A DNA stretch of 64,000 bases from an uncultured Bacteroidales bacterium (GTDB lineage Bacteria; Bacteroidota; Bacteroidia; Bacteroidales; F082). The stretch lies in contig CAMJQC010000004.1 in assembly GCA_946407975.1 (NCBI GenBank), forward strand, positions 17,836 through 81,835, read 5' to 3'. The notes under the pieces were generated by a model. The model had not been told where the DNA came from. It did not search any database and saw only the letters and a list, made by a program, of their open reading frames with translations. Of this stretch, positions 8,590 to 18,817 are shown piece by piece. The first letter of the stretch is position 1, and every line of letters begins with the position of its first letter. The translations under genes and the position numbers were made by a program.

Positions 8590-11199
8590 TTATAGTCTTT
8601 CTTTAATCATCTGCATCGCCATTGCCAAACCGTCCGCATTGCGGCCACCGGCCACGCAGAGGGTCTTTTGTCCGCCGCCACCGCCTTGGATTTCTTTGGC
8701 CACTTCACGGATAATCTTGGTGGCGTCAAGGTCTTTGGTTTCGGCATATGCATCGGGGAGGAGCAGGCAGAGTGCAGGCTTCCCTTCATTGACGGAACCT
8801 AGGATGGCTATGGTATTGGCATTCATCTTCTTGAGGTTGAGTGCAATGTTGCGTAGCTGATCGCCCGTGCAGTTTAGGTTGGATTCAACCAGTTTGCAGC
8901 CTTCGTGGTCTTTGGCGGAAGCGAGGAGTTGTTCGGCCATAGCCTGCGCCTTTTCCTGCATCAGATGTTCCACTTCTTTCTTGAGGATGCTGTTTTGCTC
9001 GCTGAGCGTAGCGATGCCTTTTACCAGATCGGGCGATTTAACGGTCTCACGGATTTGACCGATGAGGTCGAGCTGTTCGTCGAGGTACTGTTCGACGACT
9101 TCGCCTGTGATGGCTTCGATACGGCGTATGCCCGCAGCGATGGCGCCTTCGGTGACAATCTTGAACATGCCGATGTTGCCCGTGGCAGAGGTGTGGGTGC
9201 CGCCGCATAGCTCCATGCTGTAGTCTTTGTCGAAGACGACGACACGGACTTTGTCACCATATTTTTCGCCAAACAGAGCCGTAGCGCCCATGTTCTTGGC
9301 GTCTTCAATCGGAACGTCGGCCATGGTGACATTCGGGATGTTCTCTCTGATCTTTTGGTTGACAATATGCTCCACCTGTCGGATTTCCTCGTTGGTCATC
9401 TTGGCAAAATGACTGAAGTCGAAACGCAGGCGCTGGTCGTCGACCAGAGAACCCTTTTGTTCCACATGGGTGCCCAGAACCTGTTTCAAAGCGGCATGCA
9501 TCAAGTGAGTGGCGCTGTGGTTGTTGGCGATGCGCTGGCGTCGTGCCGTGTCGATGGCAGCCGTAAACTCGGCTTCAGGAGCCTGAGGCAGCTGTTCGGT
9601 GATATGAATGACGAGGTTGTTCTCTTTAATGGTATTGAGAATTTTTATGGTCTCATTTTCCGAGGTCAAGGTGCCGGTGTCGCCTACCTGACCGCCCATC
9701 TCTGCATAGAAAGGCGTGCGGTCGAGGACGATTTCGAAGTGCATTTTTTTCTTCTCAGTCACCTCGCGGAAACGAAGGATGTGACAAGCGCATTCCGTTT
9801 CGTTATATCCGACGAAAACGGTAGGCTTCTCGCTTTCGCTCACGACCACCCAGTCGCCATTGGCTTTCTCAGCGGCTTTGCGAGATCGGTTTTTCTGTTC
9901 TTCGAGGTTGGCCTTAAAGCCGTCCATGTCGATATTGAGGCCTTTCTCGTTAGCCATCAGTTGGGTGAGGTCGATGGGGAAGCCGAAGGTGTCGAAGAGC
10001 TCGAAGGCGAAGTCGCCGTCGATGTCCTGCTTGGGGTGTTGCTCCACATACCCCTCAAAGCGTTTGATGCCTTGGGCTAAGGTGCGCAGGAACGAGGCTT
10101 CCTCTTCACGGATGACCTTGCCGACCAGCTCTTGCTGCGACTTGATTTCCGGGTAGTTGTGCTCCATCTGGCTGACCAAGATGGGCAGCAGTTTGTAGAC
10201 AAACGGCTCTTCAAAGCCGAGGAAGGTGAAGCCATAACGTACGGCGCGACGCAACACTCGGCGGATGACATAGCCGGCTCCGTTGTTGGAGGGCAGCTGC
10301 CCGTCGGCAATGGCGAAGCTGACGGCACGTAGGTGGTCGGCGACAACACGCATGGCGACATCGGTCTTTTCTTCTTTGCCATAGGCGATGCTCGACATCT
10401 TGGCAATCTCTTGGATGATGGGTTGGAACACGTCGGTGTCGTAGTTCGAGGTTTTGCCTTGCAGCACGCGCACCAAACGCTCGAATCCCATACCCGTATC
10501 GACATGCTTGGCAGGCAATTCGACCAGTTGGCCGTTGGCTAAGCGGTTATATTGCATGAACACAAGGTTCCATATTTCAATCACCTGAGGGTCGTCCATG
10601 TTGACGAGGTCACGTCCAGCGATCTTGGCACGTTCTTCCTCACTGCGTAAGTCAATGTGGATCTCGGAGCAAGGACCGCAAGGACCGGTCTCGCCCATCT
10701 CCCAGAAGTTGTCGTGCTTGTTGCCATAGATGATGCGGTCTTCCTCAACATGCTCTTTCCAAAACTCGTAAGCCTCCATGTCGGCAGGCTGGCCGTCTTT
10801 TTCATCTCCGCCAAAGACGGTGACATAAAGCCTGTCTTTGTCGATTTTCACCACTTCGGTGAGATATTCCCATGCATAAGCGATGGCTTCCTTTTTGAAA
10901 TAGTCGCCAAACGACCAGTTGCCTAGCATCTCGAACATGGTATGATGGTAGGTGTCGTGGCCGACTTCCTCTAAGTCGTTGTGCTTTCCAGAGACACGCA
11001 GACATTTTTGCGAGTCGGCGGCTCGGTTCCATTTGGAAGGCTGGTTGCCGAGAAAGATGTCTTTAAACTGATTCATGCCTGCATTGGTGAACATCAGGGT
11101 GGGGTCGTTCTTCACGACAATAGGTGATGATGGAACAATGGCATGTCCCTTAGAACGGAAAAAATCCAAGAAACTATTTCTGATTTCGAAAGCGTTCAT
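8590..11199 (-). CDS. alaS: Alanine--tRNA ligase
   Basis: MNAFEIRNSFLDFFRSKGHAIVPSSPIV; HSATHLMHAAL; CGGTHTSATGNIGMF; 869 aa. Confidence 0.98.
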   Translation of the reverse strand: MNAFEIRNSFLDFFRSKGHAIVPSSPIVVKNDPTLMFTNAGMNQFKDIFLGNQPSKWNRAADSQKCLRVSGKHNDLEEVGHDTYHHTMFEMLGNWSFGDYFKKEAIAYAWEYLTEVVKIDKDRLYVTVFGGDEKDGQPADMEAYEFWKEHVEEDRIIYGNKHDNFWEMGETGPCGPCSEIHIDLRSEEERAKIAGRDLVNMDDPQVIEIWNLVFMQYNRLANGQLVELPAKHVDTGMGFERLVRVLQGKTSNYDTDVFQPIIQEIAKMSSIAYGKEEKTDVAMRVVADHLRAVSFAIADGQLPSNNGAGYVIRRVLRRAVRYGFTFLGFEEPFVYKLLPILVSQMEHNYPEIKSQQELVGKVIREEEASFLRTLAQGIKRFEGYVEQHPKQDIDGDFAFELFDTFGFPIDLTQLMANEKGLNIDMDGFKANLEEQKNRSRKAAEKANGDWVVVSESEKPTVFVGYNETECACHILRFREVTEKKKMHFEIVLDRTPFYAEMGGQVGDTGTLTSENETIKILNTIKENNLVIHITEQLPQAPEAEFTAAIDTARRQRIANNHSATHLMHAALKQVLGTHVEQKGSLVDDQRLRFDFSHFAKMTNEEIRQVEHIVNQKIRENIPNVTMADVPIEDAKNMGATALFGEKYGDKVRVVVFDKDYSMELCGGTHTSATGNIGMFKIVTEGAIAAGIRRIEAITGEVVEQYLDEQLDLIGQIRETVKSPDLVKGIATLSEQNSILKKEVEHLMQEKAQAMAEQLLASAKDHEGCKLVESNLNCTGDQLRNIALNLKKMNANTIAILGSVNEGKPALCLLLPDAYAETKDLDATKIIREVAKEIQGGGGGQKTLCVAGGRNADGLAMAMQMIKERL

Positions 11200-11248
11200 T
11201 TTCAGCGAATTATAAATTATAGTGTTAAAAAGTTACGTTTTTAGGCTG

Positions 11249-11256
11249 CAAAATTA
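11249..11256 (-). promoter_or_regulatory. alaS -7 element TAATTTTG (minus strand)
   Basis: CAAAATTA on the plus strand, 50 nt upstream of the alaS start. Confidence 0.5.
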
Positions 11257-11267
11257 GAACTATTTTC

Positions 11268-11275
11268 TATTTTTG
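11268..11275 (+). promoter_or_regulatory. -7 element TATTTTTG upstream of the M23 peptidase
   Basis: Matches TAnnTTTG, 70 nt upstream of the ATG at 11345. Confidence 0.5.
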
Positions 11276-11344
11276 CACGGCATTTTATGCAATGAATTCT
11301 CATTTTTTGCGTTATTTCACGCATTTGGGATATACAATTCAAGA

Positions 11345-12295
11345 ATGAAAAGACAAATTAAGCAAAAGATAGCATTGAAGAAAAATCTGCGCCGTTACGC
11401 AATTATGGGTGCGTTGGTGTTGCTTTTCTCTGTCCTATTCTCTGTGCTGTATACGACCTTTATCGCTTCTCCAAAGAAGGAGTTGCAGGCTCAGATGCAG
11501 GCGCGAGAATTGGAGTATATGAGACTTCAGTACGAAATCCTCAGCGATAAACTGGACGATATGGAAGACCTGTTAGGCGATTTGGAGAAGCGTGACGATA
11601 AAGTGTATCGTGTGATTTTCGAGGCAGATCCTATCCCAAATTCGGTCCGTCGTGCAGGTTATGGTGGTGTTGACCGTTATGAGAATCTGTACGGTCATAC
11701 CAATTCCGAATTGGTCGTCAACACTTCCAAGAAACTGGATATGATGGCCAGCCGCTTGTATGTTCAGTCAAAATCGTATGACGAGGTGTTCAAAATGGCT
11801 TCCCGTAAGGTTGAGATGCTGAAATGCATTCCTGCTATTCTTCCCGTCAAAGAGACTGAAGTGAAATATGTCTCGTCTTACTTTGGCTATCGTCCGGATC
11901 CTATCTCCAAACTCACCAAGTTCCACAGTGGCATGGACTTTTCCGCTGAAACAGGCACGAAGGTGTATGCTCCTGGAGATGGCGTTGTGTTAAGTGCCGA
12001 TAATGCGAATCTGGGCTATGGTAACATGATTACCATCGATCATGGTTATGGCTATAAAACCCGTTATGCTCATTTGAATAAGTTCGTCGTCAGGGAAGGT
12101 CAACAGGTTAAACGTGGACAACTGATTGGTTATGTGGGCAGTACTGGCAAATCAACGGGTGCTCATTTGCATTATGAGGTGTTGAAGGATGATGTCCAGG
12201 TTGACCCGATCCATTTCTTCTACAACAACTTGACTCCTGAGCAATACGATTTGATGCTGGAGCAGTCTGAGGAACCTTCCTTAACAATGGATTGA
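11345..12295 (+). CDS. M23 family metallopeptidase, membrane anchored, coiled coil
   Basis: TM near N-terminus; HSGMDFSAETGTKVYAPGDG and GAHLHYEV (intact HxxxD and HxH). Confidence 0.92.
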   Translation: MKRQIKQKIALKKNLRRYAIMGALVLLFSVLFSVLYTTFIASPKKELQAQMQARELEYMRLQYEILSDKLDDMEDLLGDLEKRDDKVYRVIFEADPIPNSVRRAGYGGVDRYENLYGHTNSELVVNTSKKLDMMASRLYVQSKSYDEVFKMASRKVEMLKCIPAILPVKETEVKYVSSYFGYRPDPISKLTKFHSGMDFSAETGTKVYAPGDGVVLSADNANLGYGNMITIDHGYGYKTRYAHLNKFVVREGQQVKRGQLIGYVGSTGKSTGAHLHYEVLKDDVQVDPIHFFYNNLTPEQYDLMLEQSEEPSLTMD

Positions 12296-12657
12296 TGATG
12301 GAAGAATCCAAAACCGGAAAATACTATTATAGCATCGGCGAAGTAGCCGACATGTTTGGCGTCAACACTTCGATGATCCGGTATTGGGAAAAAGAATTCG
12401 ACGTACTGCGTCCCCGCAAGAATAAAAAAGGCAACCGCTTGTTTACGGAGCGTGACGTGCGTTATGTACATGTCATCTATCACCTTCTTAAAGTAAAGGG
12501 CTATACCTTGGCGGGTGCCAAGATGGCTTTGAAAGAACGTTTCGATGCCTACGAAGAACGTATGATTCTTCTGGAAACGCTGGATAACACCCGTCGTTTC
12601 CTGTTAGATCTGGATAAGGACTTGGCAGAGAAACAAAAGCAGCAGAAACAGCAATAA
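12295..12657 (+). CDS. MerR-family transcriptional regulator
   Basis: YYYSIGEVADMFGVNTSMIRYWEKEFDVLRPRKNKKGNRLFTERDV; start overlaps the upstream stop codon. Confidence 0.92.
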   Translation: MMEESKTGKYYYSIGEVADMFGVNTSMIRYWEKEFDVLRPRKNKKGNRLFTERDVRYVHVIYHLLKVKGYTLAGAKMALKERFDAYEERMILLETLDNTRRFLLDLDKDLAEKQKQQKQQ

Positions 12658-12664
12658 GGCCCAG

Positions 12665-13630
12665 TCAGAAGGTCTTGTTTTCCACTAGATATCCTTTGAC
12701 ATAGTCAGCCACTCCCGCTTCAAGGGTGGTGAAAGTTCTGTGGTATCCCGCCTTACGGAGTTTGTCCATCTTGGCTTCGGTAAAATACTGGTATTTATCG
12801 CGGATGTCGACAGGTGTATCAATAAACCGGATGTTGGTCTCCATACCTAAGGCCTTGAAGGTGCTGTCAGCGAGGTCATAGAAACTACGTGCATGGCCCG
12901 TGCCTACGTTGTAAAGGCCGTTTTCCGGCTGATGTTCCATAAGCCATACGATGACATCTGCTACATCTTTCACATAGACGAAATCGCGCAGCTGCTGTCC
13001 GTCTTTAAAGTCGGGGCGGTGCGAGCGAAACAGCTTGACTTGCCCGTCCTTCTGAATTTGTTCGAAAGAATGCAGGACGACGGAAGCCATGCGCCCTTTA
13101 TGGTATTCGTTGGGGCCGTATACGTTGAAGAATTTCAGGCCTGCCCAGAATGGGGGACAGGTATCCTGGTTCAATATCCACTTGTCGATTTCGTTTTTAG
13201 AGCGGCCGTAGGCATTGAGTGGCTGGAGTTGATGGACGATTTCGTGACTGTCCTCATAACCCATCTCGCCCATGCCGTAAGTGGCGGCAGAAGAGGCGTA
13301 GATCATCGGGATGTGATGGCGTGTGCATAGGTCCCATAAGGCCAATGTGTAATCGACATTGAGCTTTTGAAAAACGCTATAGTCGAACTCGGTGGTGTCG
13401 GTACGTGCGCCTAAATGGATGACGAAGTGAACCTGAGCATGATGTTCGTCAAACCATTCAGGAAATACGTTGCGGTCAACGAGCAACCGGTATTTCTTAT
13501 GGATGTAGTTCGCTTCTTTCTCCTTTTTGCTGAAGTCGTCAACGAGAATCAGGTCGTTATGCCCTTTTCGGTTGAGCAAACCTGCCGTGACGCTGGCAAT
13601 GAATCCGGCCGCACCGGTGATGACTATCAT
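12665..13630 (-). CDS. hldD: ADP-glyceromanno-heptose 6-epimerase
   Basis: MIVITGAAGFIASVTAGLLNRKGHNDLILVDDF; FFNVYGPNEYHKGRMASVV; SDR fold. Confidence 0.92.
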   Translation of the reverse strand: MIVITGAAGFIASVTAGLLNRKGHNDLILVDDFSKKEKEANYIHKKYRLLVDRNVFPEWFDEHHAQVHFVIHLGARTDTTEFDYSVFQKLNVDYTLALWDLCTRHHIPMIYASSAATYGMGEMGYEDSHEIVHQLQPLNAYGRSKNEIDKWILNQDTCPPFWAGLKFFNVYGPNEYHKGRMASVVLHSFEQIQKDGQVKLFRSHRPDFKDGQQLRDFVYVKDVADVIVWLMEHQPENGLYNVGTGHARSFYDLADSTFKALGMETNIRFIDTPVDIRDKYQYFTEAKMDKLRKAGYHRTFTTLEAGVADYVKGYLVENKTF

Positions 13631-13632
13631 GG

Positions 13633-14688
13633 TTAATTCTCAAATAAGTTCCTTGCTTTCAAATAGTTGCGCCATTTTTCCAAGACGGCTGTCATGTCGT
13701 CGGGCAGTTCTGAGACGAACATCATCGGCTTGCCCGTGGTTGGGTGAACAAATCCGAGCTCTTTGGCGTGCAGGGCATGACGTGGCATGATCTTGAAGCA
13801 GTTGTCGATGAACTGTTTGTATTTGGAGAAAGTGGTGCCTTTAAGGATGATGTCGCCTCCGTACATGGCGTCATTGAAGAGGGGGTGGCCGATGTATTGT
13901 GAGTGAACGCGGATCTGATGGGTGCGTCCGGTCTCGAGGCGGTATTCGTTGAGGGTGACATAGCCGAAACGTTCCAGCACCTTCCAATGCGTGATGGCTT
14001 CCTTGCCGTGGTCGCCGTTCGGGTAGACGGCCATCTTGCGCCGGTCGTTGGCGCTACGGCCGATGTTTCCTTCGATAGTGCCTTCGTCTTCGTTGAAGTC
14101 GCCCCACACCAAAGCGTAGTAACGGCGATGGATGCTGTGTTCGAAGAATTGATGCGCCAGTATGGCCTGAGCGGTTTCGTTCTTCGCTACAATCATTAGG
14201 CCTGTGGTATCTTTGTCGATACGGTGCACCAGATAGCCGAAACGGTTTTCGACTGGTTGTTTTGTCTGTTCAAAATAATAGGCCAGGCCATGGAGCAGAG
14301 TGCCTTCAAAGTTGCCGTGTCCGGGATGGACGACAAGGCCAGCCTGTTTATTGATGACGATGACGTCAGCGTCTTCGTAAACGATATTCAGCGGTATCTC
14401 TTGAGGGACAATATCAGTCTCATTGGGCGGGTAGCTGAAGACCACCGATATGACATCGCAAGGCCTTACTTTGTAGTTCTGCTTGACCACTTTGTCGTTG
14501 ACCAGGATGTTGCCTGCCTTTGCCGCATTCTGAACACGGTTGCGCGAGATATTCTGTATATGGTTGGTCAGGAAGGTGTCGATACGTTCGGGACTTTGCC
14601 CTTTGTCGACGACGATGCGTATGTGCTCGTACAGTTCACTGCCTTCTTCGTCAGTGTTGTCGACACTTTCGATAGGGAGTTCGCTCAT
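13633..14688 (-). CDS. rluD: RluA/RluD-family pseudouridine synthase
   Basis: S4-like N-terminus; HRIDKDTTGLMIVAKN; ETGRTHQIRVHSQYIGHPLFND. Confidence 0.92.
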   Translation of the reverse strand: MSELPIESVDNTDEEGSELYEHIRIVVDKGQSPERIDTFLTNHIQNISRNRVQNAAKAGNILVNDKVVKQNYKVRPCDVISVVFSYPPNETDIVPQEIPLNIVYEDADVIVINKQAGLVVHPGHGNFEGTLLHGLAYYFEQTKQPVENRFGYLVHRIDKDTTGLMIVAKNETAQAILAHQFFEHSIHRRYYALVWGDFNEDEGTIEGNIGRSANDRRKMAVYPNGDHGKEAITHWKVLERFGYVTLNEYRLETGRTHQIRVHSQYIGHPLFNDAMYGGDIILKGTTFSKYKQFIDNCFKIMPRHALHAKELGFVHPTTGKPMMFVSELPDDMTAVLEKWRNYLKARNLFEN

Positions 14689-16796
14689 TTTGCCACTGAG
14701 AATTTTTGAGTGAAACGATGTCCGTCAGCTGTGGCAACCTGAATGAGATAGAGCCCCTCGCTGAAATCCGCCACTGAGATGTTGTTCGAGTAGGTGCCTT
14801 GATAGCATTTTCTTCCCGTCATATCGTAAATAACAATGCTAATGCCGTTTTCAATACCGTTGATATTCAGGGTAGATGTGGCGGGATTAGGATAAAGCGT
14901 TATCGCTTGGCTTTCGTTCTCGTCAAGGCCGATGTAGTAGGAACTGCCTACGACGGGGCGTATCATCAGTGAACCGGATTTCATGCTGTTTTGCCACGAA
15001 CCGTTTACATTATAGAAGTTATAAGCGCTGTTGTCGTTGCTCGCATCAAAGCCAATATTGATGATGCCGCCGCTTTGTTGTACTATTCCGATATAGAACG
15101 TACCTGTGAGCATGACGGGCCTGTTGAAACGATAGTAGCTAAACTCATAAAGAAAGTCTTCCCATTGAGGGCGTTGGCCAGAAAGGCGGGTGATTTCAGC
15201 GCCAGGATGGCCGTTCTCGTCACGCCAGACTACGATGTCGAAGTATTTGTTATTGGCATCTTTGAGCGTGTGATTGAAGAGTATCTGCACGCCTGCGATG
15301 GTGTCGTATGTGGCCATGTCGAAACGGACGGCAAAACTTCCGTTAGCGGGTTCTACGCCATAACCGAGTTCAGGTGTGCCGTCATCGTAGGCGTAGTAGT
15401 TGTAGAAGCCTTGGCGATGCACAAGCGAATCGATGAGTGGCGGATTGCAGCTGTTGTCAGATATATAGTGCTTGATGATAAAGGAGGTCGTGTCGCTCAA
15501 ATAGTCGATGGCGAAAGCCTGACCTACATATGGACAAGCAGGCGATTCGCCATTTCCGGGACAATTGAGGAATCCCGATTCTTGATATGGCATAATCATC
15601 ACGGGGTCGACTTCACGGGTGTAGTGTTGTGTTCCTCCGACTTGGTCGACGGTATAGTGATACTGCGCTTCGTGAGGCACTTTGTCAAGGTTGGCGACGT
15701 CAAGGTGGAAGCTCTCAGCCAAGGCTGCCGTTCCAATGGAACGATACTGTCGGTAAGGCATGGACCGGTATCTGCCGAGGAAAGTGGGTGCCTGACCGGA
15801 AAAGGCCAGCATGGGATAGGAGCCGTCGTCTCCGCTTCGGTTGATATCGAGGTAGATCACGTCGATGTTCCAATTGTCTTCGTTGCTTCTGGCCGTGGGT
15901 TGTGCCGAGCTGACGATACTGGCATAATTGTAGAATCGTATGTAGAAGTTGGACTTGAAATACTTTTGGTCCCGTATCGGAATCATCACCTGTTTGAAGG
16001 CTTTGCCGTCGTTTTGCGCCATAAAACTATCCAAATCCTGACCAGGAGCGCTCCAGATGTGGTACCATGTGGTGTCGGCTACTGTGGTAAAAACCGAATC
16101 GCACGGGATGGCTATGCTGCCTTGTGCGATTGAGGTCAATGTGTCGGTGATGATATAGAACAAATTGGGATTGCAGCCGTTGAAGGCCCAGACCGTATCG
16201 CCAGGGAACAGGATGTCAGTATGCATCTGTTCCATGATTTCGCCAATGCTGAAATTCTGGTAGTCGAGATAAAGGAATTCTTCATGCTCGGTTGTGATGC
16301 CGAATTGTAAGACGAGCGAATCGTTGACCTCTGGGGCGTTACCATTACCTTGCGGCTGATAATAAAAACTCAAGTAAAGCGAGTCCGCTAGGGTAAGGGC
16401 ACGTGGAACTGGCTCAAAAACGGAGTCAAGACGGATGCGGGCGGAAGTGAGGTATTCAGCAACGAAAGGATTGCTGATGGCATAATCATAGACGCATCCG
16501 TTTTCGTCGAGCACGTCAAAAGTGGCGGCATTATAGGTAGGCGCCTGATAAGGAAAGCCGTTGTTTACCATCACGCAGCGGTCGGTCCATTTTATGGTAT
16601 CTGCATAGAGCCTGGCTTTGCTGAAATCGTCGAAAAAAGGGAGAGTAAGTACGACATCTTTCTTTGTCTGACGCGGTTTTTCTGCTTTTTCATTGCGATG
16701 AAATCCGGTCAGTATCTCTTGTGCCTTGCTTTGAGGCATAAAGAGGGCTAATAATAGAGCCAAGCCGATAGTCTTAGAAATCGTCTTCATATTCAT
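14685..16796 (-). CDS. T9SS type A sorting-domain protein (703 aa)
   Basis: Signal peptide; C-terminal LYPNPATSTLNINGIENGISIVIYDMTGRKCYQGTYS...GLYLIQVATADGHRFTQKFSVAK. Confidence 0.85.
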   Translation of the reverse strand: MNMKTISKTIGLALLLALFMPQSKAQEILTGFHRNEKAEKPRQTKKDVVLTLPFFDDFSKARLYADTIKWTDRCVMVNNGFPYQAPTYNAATFDVLDENGCVYDYAISNPFVAEYLTSARIRLDSVFEPVPRALTLADSLYLSFYYQPQGNGNAPEVNDSLVLQFGITTEHEEFLYLDYQNFSIGEIMEQMHTDILFPGDTVWAFNGCNPNLFYIITDTLTSIAQGSIAIPCDSVFTTVADTTWYHIWSAPGQDLDSFMAQNDGKAFKQVMIPIRDQKYFKSNFYIRFYNYASIVSSAQPTARSNEDNWNIDVIYLDINRSGDDGSYPMLAFSGQAPTFLGRYRSMPYRQYRSIGTAALAESFHLDVANLDKVPHEAQYHYTVDQVGGTQHYTREVDPVMIMPYQESGFLNCPGNGESPACPYVGQAFAIDYLSDTTSFIIKHYISDNSCNPPLIDSLVHRQGFYNYYAYDDGTPELGYGVEPANGSFAVRFDMATYDTIAGVQILFNHTLKDANNKYFDIVVWRDENGHPGAEITRLSGQRPQWEDFLYEFSYYRFNRPVMLTGTFYIGIVQQSGGIINIGFDASNDNSAYNFYNVNGSWQNSMKSGSLMIRPVVGSSYYIGLDENESQAITLYPNPATSTLNINGIENGISIVIYDMTGRKCYQGTYSNNISVADFSEGLYLIQVATADGHRFTQKFSVAK

Positions 16797-17676
16797 AGTC
16801 AGTCGTTTCTATAAGGTCGTTTACTATGGTGTCGTTTCCGAAGAGGGTGTCAACAATGACGGGATGGTTGAAGATGGAGTCTTCTTTCAGAAGTTCATCC
16901 ATCTGCTTGTCGAAGTTGAATTTGCGGTTAGAACGGAACCAGAGGGTTATTTCTGTTCCGGCAGGAACGGATGGGGAACTGGGTCCCGGCATCATCTTGG
17001 AGATGCGTTGGTATTCCAAACTGTCACTGTCTTCGAAGAATTGTTCTTTGAGGTTCAATCCAGCCATGTGGAGCAACCGTTTGGCATCGCTTGCAGGCTT
17101 GCCGATAAGATTCGGGACGGCAATGTTTTTTGCCTTGTCTCCTTTGCCGACACGTAATACAATGCCGCTGCCTTTGTTAATGATGGTCCCAGGCTCAATG
17201 CTGCTGCCTTGATAGAGCTGGTCGATGATGGCGTTTTTAGCAAAGTAGTTTTCAAATTGAAGCCACTCGATCTCCAAGCCTTTCGATTCCAATGTGCCTA
17301 TGGCTTGACGAAGAGAGAGGTTCTTCAGATTGGGCATTTCAACCTGTTCTGGGTTCTCAGCGACGATGATGTAATAGACGTTTCTGCCTTTCTTCACTTT
17401 TGAGTCCGGAAGCGGGTCTTGCTGTATGATGGAACCAGGCTCCTGTCCTTTGGGATAGACGCTGTCGATAAGGATGAAGTGGAAGTCTCTGGAATACTCC
17501 TTTTGCACTTCCTTGTAGTTTCTCCCGATGAGGTTAGGCATGTTGTAAACCTTGTCGTGACGCGTGTATTTGTCGAGCAAAATGAAAGCCAACCAGAACA
17601 GCACGATACACAGTAGCAGAATGATGAGGAGGTTGACGTAAAATTTCTTTTGCTTTAAGAACTGAAAATGTCCCAT
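16774..17676 (-). CDS. PASTA-domain membrane protein without kinase domain
   Basis: N-terminal TM; repeated PASTA-like units (VYNMPNLIGRNYKEVQKEY, VEMPNLKNLSLRQAIGTLES, IAVPNLIGKPASDAKRLLHMAGL). Confidence 0.85.
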   Translation of the reverse strand: MGHFQFLKQKKFYVNLLIILLLCIVLFWLAFILLDKYTRHDKVYNMPNLIGRNYKEVQKEYSRDFHFILIDSVYPKGQEPGSIIQQDPLPDSKVKKGRNVYYIIVAENPEQVEMPNLKNLSLRQAIGTLESKGLEIEWLQFENYFAKNAIIDQLYQGSSIEPGTIINKGSGIVLRVGKGDKAKNIAVPNLIGKPASDAKRLLHMAGLNLKEQFFEDSDSLEYQRISKMMPGPSSPSVPAGTEITLWFRSNRKFNFDKQMDELLKEDSIFNHPVIVDTLFGNDTIVNDLIETTDYEYEDDF

Positions 17677-17760
17677 ACTTTGCTAATTTTGCGCTTGAAT
17701 TATAACTATGGCAGGTCTGTTTTTATTGCCTTGATTTAAACGGACAAAAATACGAAAAAT

Positions 17761-18735
17761 ATGAAGAACGTAGCAATTATTTGTGGTGGTGATTCTGGAG
17801 AATTTGAAATTTCCGTCAAAAGCGCCCATGTGGTGAAGAAGAATCTCGATCCTGAAAAGTATCTTTCTTACATCATCGTGGTTTCCAAGAAGGGCTGGTA
17901 TGGCCTTTTGGACAACGGACAGAAAGTGGATGTGGACAAGAACGATTTCTCGATCCGTGATGGCAAGAAACACGTTGTCTTTGACGTGGCTTTCAATGCT
18001 GTTCACGGCGAACCTGGTGAGAACGGCCCGCTTTCAGGCTATCTTGAGCTGATGGGCATTCCGTGCACGTCTTCAGGTCTTACCACTTGCGCCCTGACCT
18101 TCCACAAGGAGTTCTGCAAACGTCTGGCCTCTGCCTATGGCGCCTTAGTGGCTCCCTCGGTTGTAATCAACAAAGGCGAGGCCTATGATGTGAAGAGGAT
18201 TATCAAAATGTTGGGACTGCCCCTGTTCGTCAAACCGACCTGCAATGGCTCGAGCGTAGGCGTCACAAAGGTGAAGAAAGAGGCTGATTTCGTGCCAGCT
18301 GTGGAGACTGCTTTTGCGGCAGGTACCCAGGTGATGTGCGAGAAGTTCGTGAGTGGTCGTGAGTTTGGCTGCGGCGCCATGAAGTATGACGGAAAGATGA
18401 TGGTCTTTCCATTGACCGAAATCTGCAGTAAGAACGAGTTCTTCGATTACGAAGCCAAATATACGGCGGGAAAGTGCGATGAGATCACCCCTGCCAAGGT
18501 CGATCCTGATACCGAGATCGAAATCAAGGCGACGACGGCCATGCTTTACGACAAGCTGGAATGCAAAGGCTTTGTCCGTATGGATTACATCGTCTCCGAT
18601 GAAGGCGTGTTCTTCATCGAAGCCAATATCGTTCCTGGCATGTCGGAGGCCAGCATCATCCCCAAGCAGGCCGCCTGTTTCGGCTTCAGCCTGAAGCAGC
18701 TGTTCGGCATGGCCTTGGAAGATGCACTGAGATAA
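17761..18735 (+). CDS. ddl: D-alanine--D-alanine ligase
   Basis: NVAIICGGDSGEFEISVKSA; VKPTCNGSSVGVTKV; FFIEANIVPGMSEASIIPKQAACFG. Confidence 0.95.
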   Translation: MKNVAIICGGDSGEFEISVKSAHVVKKNLDPEKYLSYIIVVSKKGWYGLLDNGQKVDVDKNDFSIRDGKKHVVFDVAFNAVHGEPGENGPLSGYLELMGIPCTSSGLTTCALTFHKEFCKRLASAYGALVAPSVVINKGEAYDVKRIIKMLGLPLFVKPTCNGSSVGVTKVKKEADFVPAVETAFAAGTQVMCEKFVSGREFGCGAMKYDGKMMVFPLTEICSKNEFFDYEAKYTAGKCDEITPAKVDPDTEIEIKATTAMLYDKLECKGFVRMDYIVSDEGVFFIEANIVPGMSEASIIPKQAACFGFSLKQLFGMALEDALR

Positions 18736-18760
18736 ACTCACAAGCCTTTTGGACAATAGA

Positions 18761-18800
18761 AACAAAAAAGTCTGCCAACCTCGGTTAGCAGACTTTTGTT
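18761..18800. terminator. Bidirectional terminator between convergent ddl and frr
   Basis: AACAAAAAAGTCTGC..AACC TC GGTT..AGCAGACTTTTGTT. Confidence 0.85.
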
Positions 18801-18817
18801 ATTTATCGTCTGAATGA

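Noticed and set aside
9355-10080. 241-aa ORF antisense to alaS
   Set aside because: Overlaps the alaS coding frame completely; codon-bias artefact.
14991-16133. 380-aa ORF antisense to the 703-aa T9SS protein
   Set aside because: Sense frame has signal peptide and CTD; antisense product has no recognisable features.
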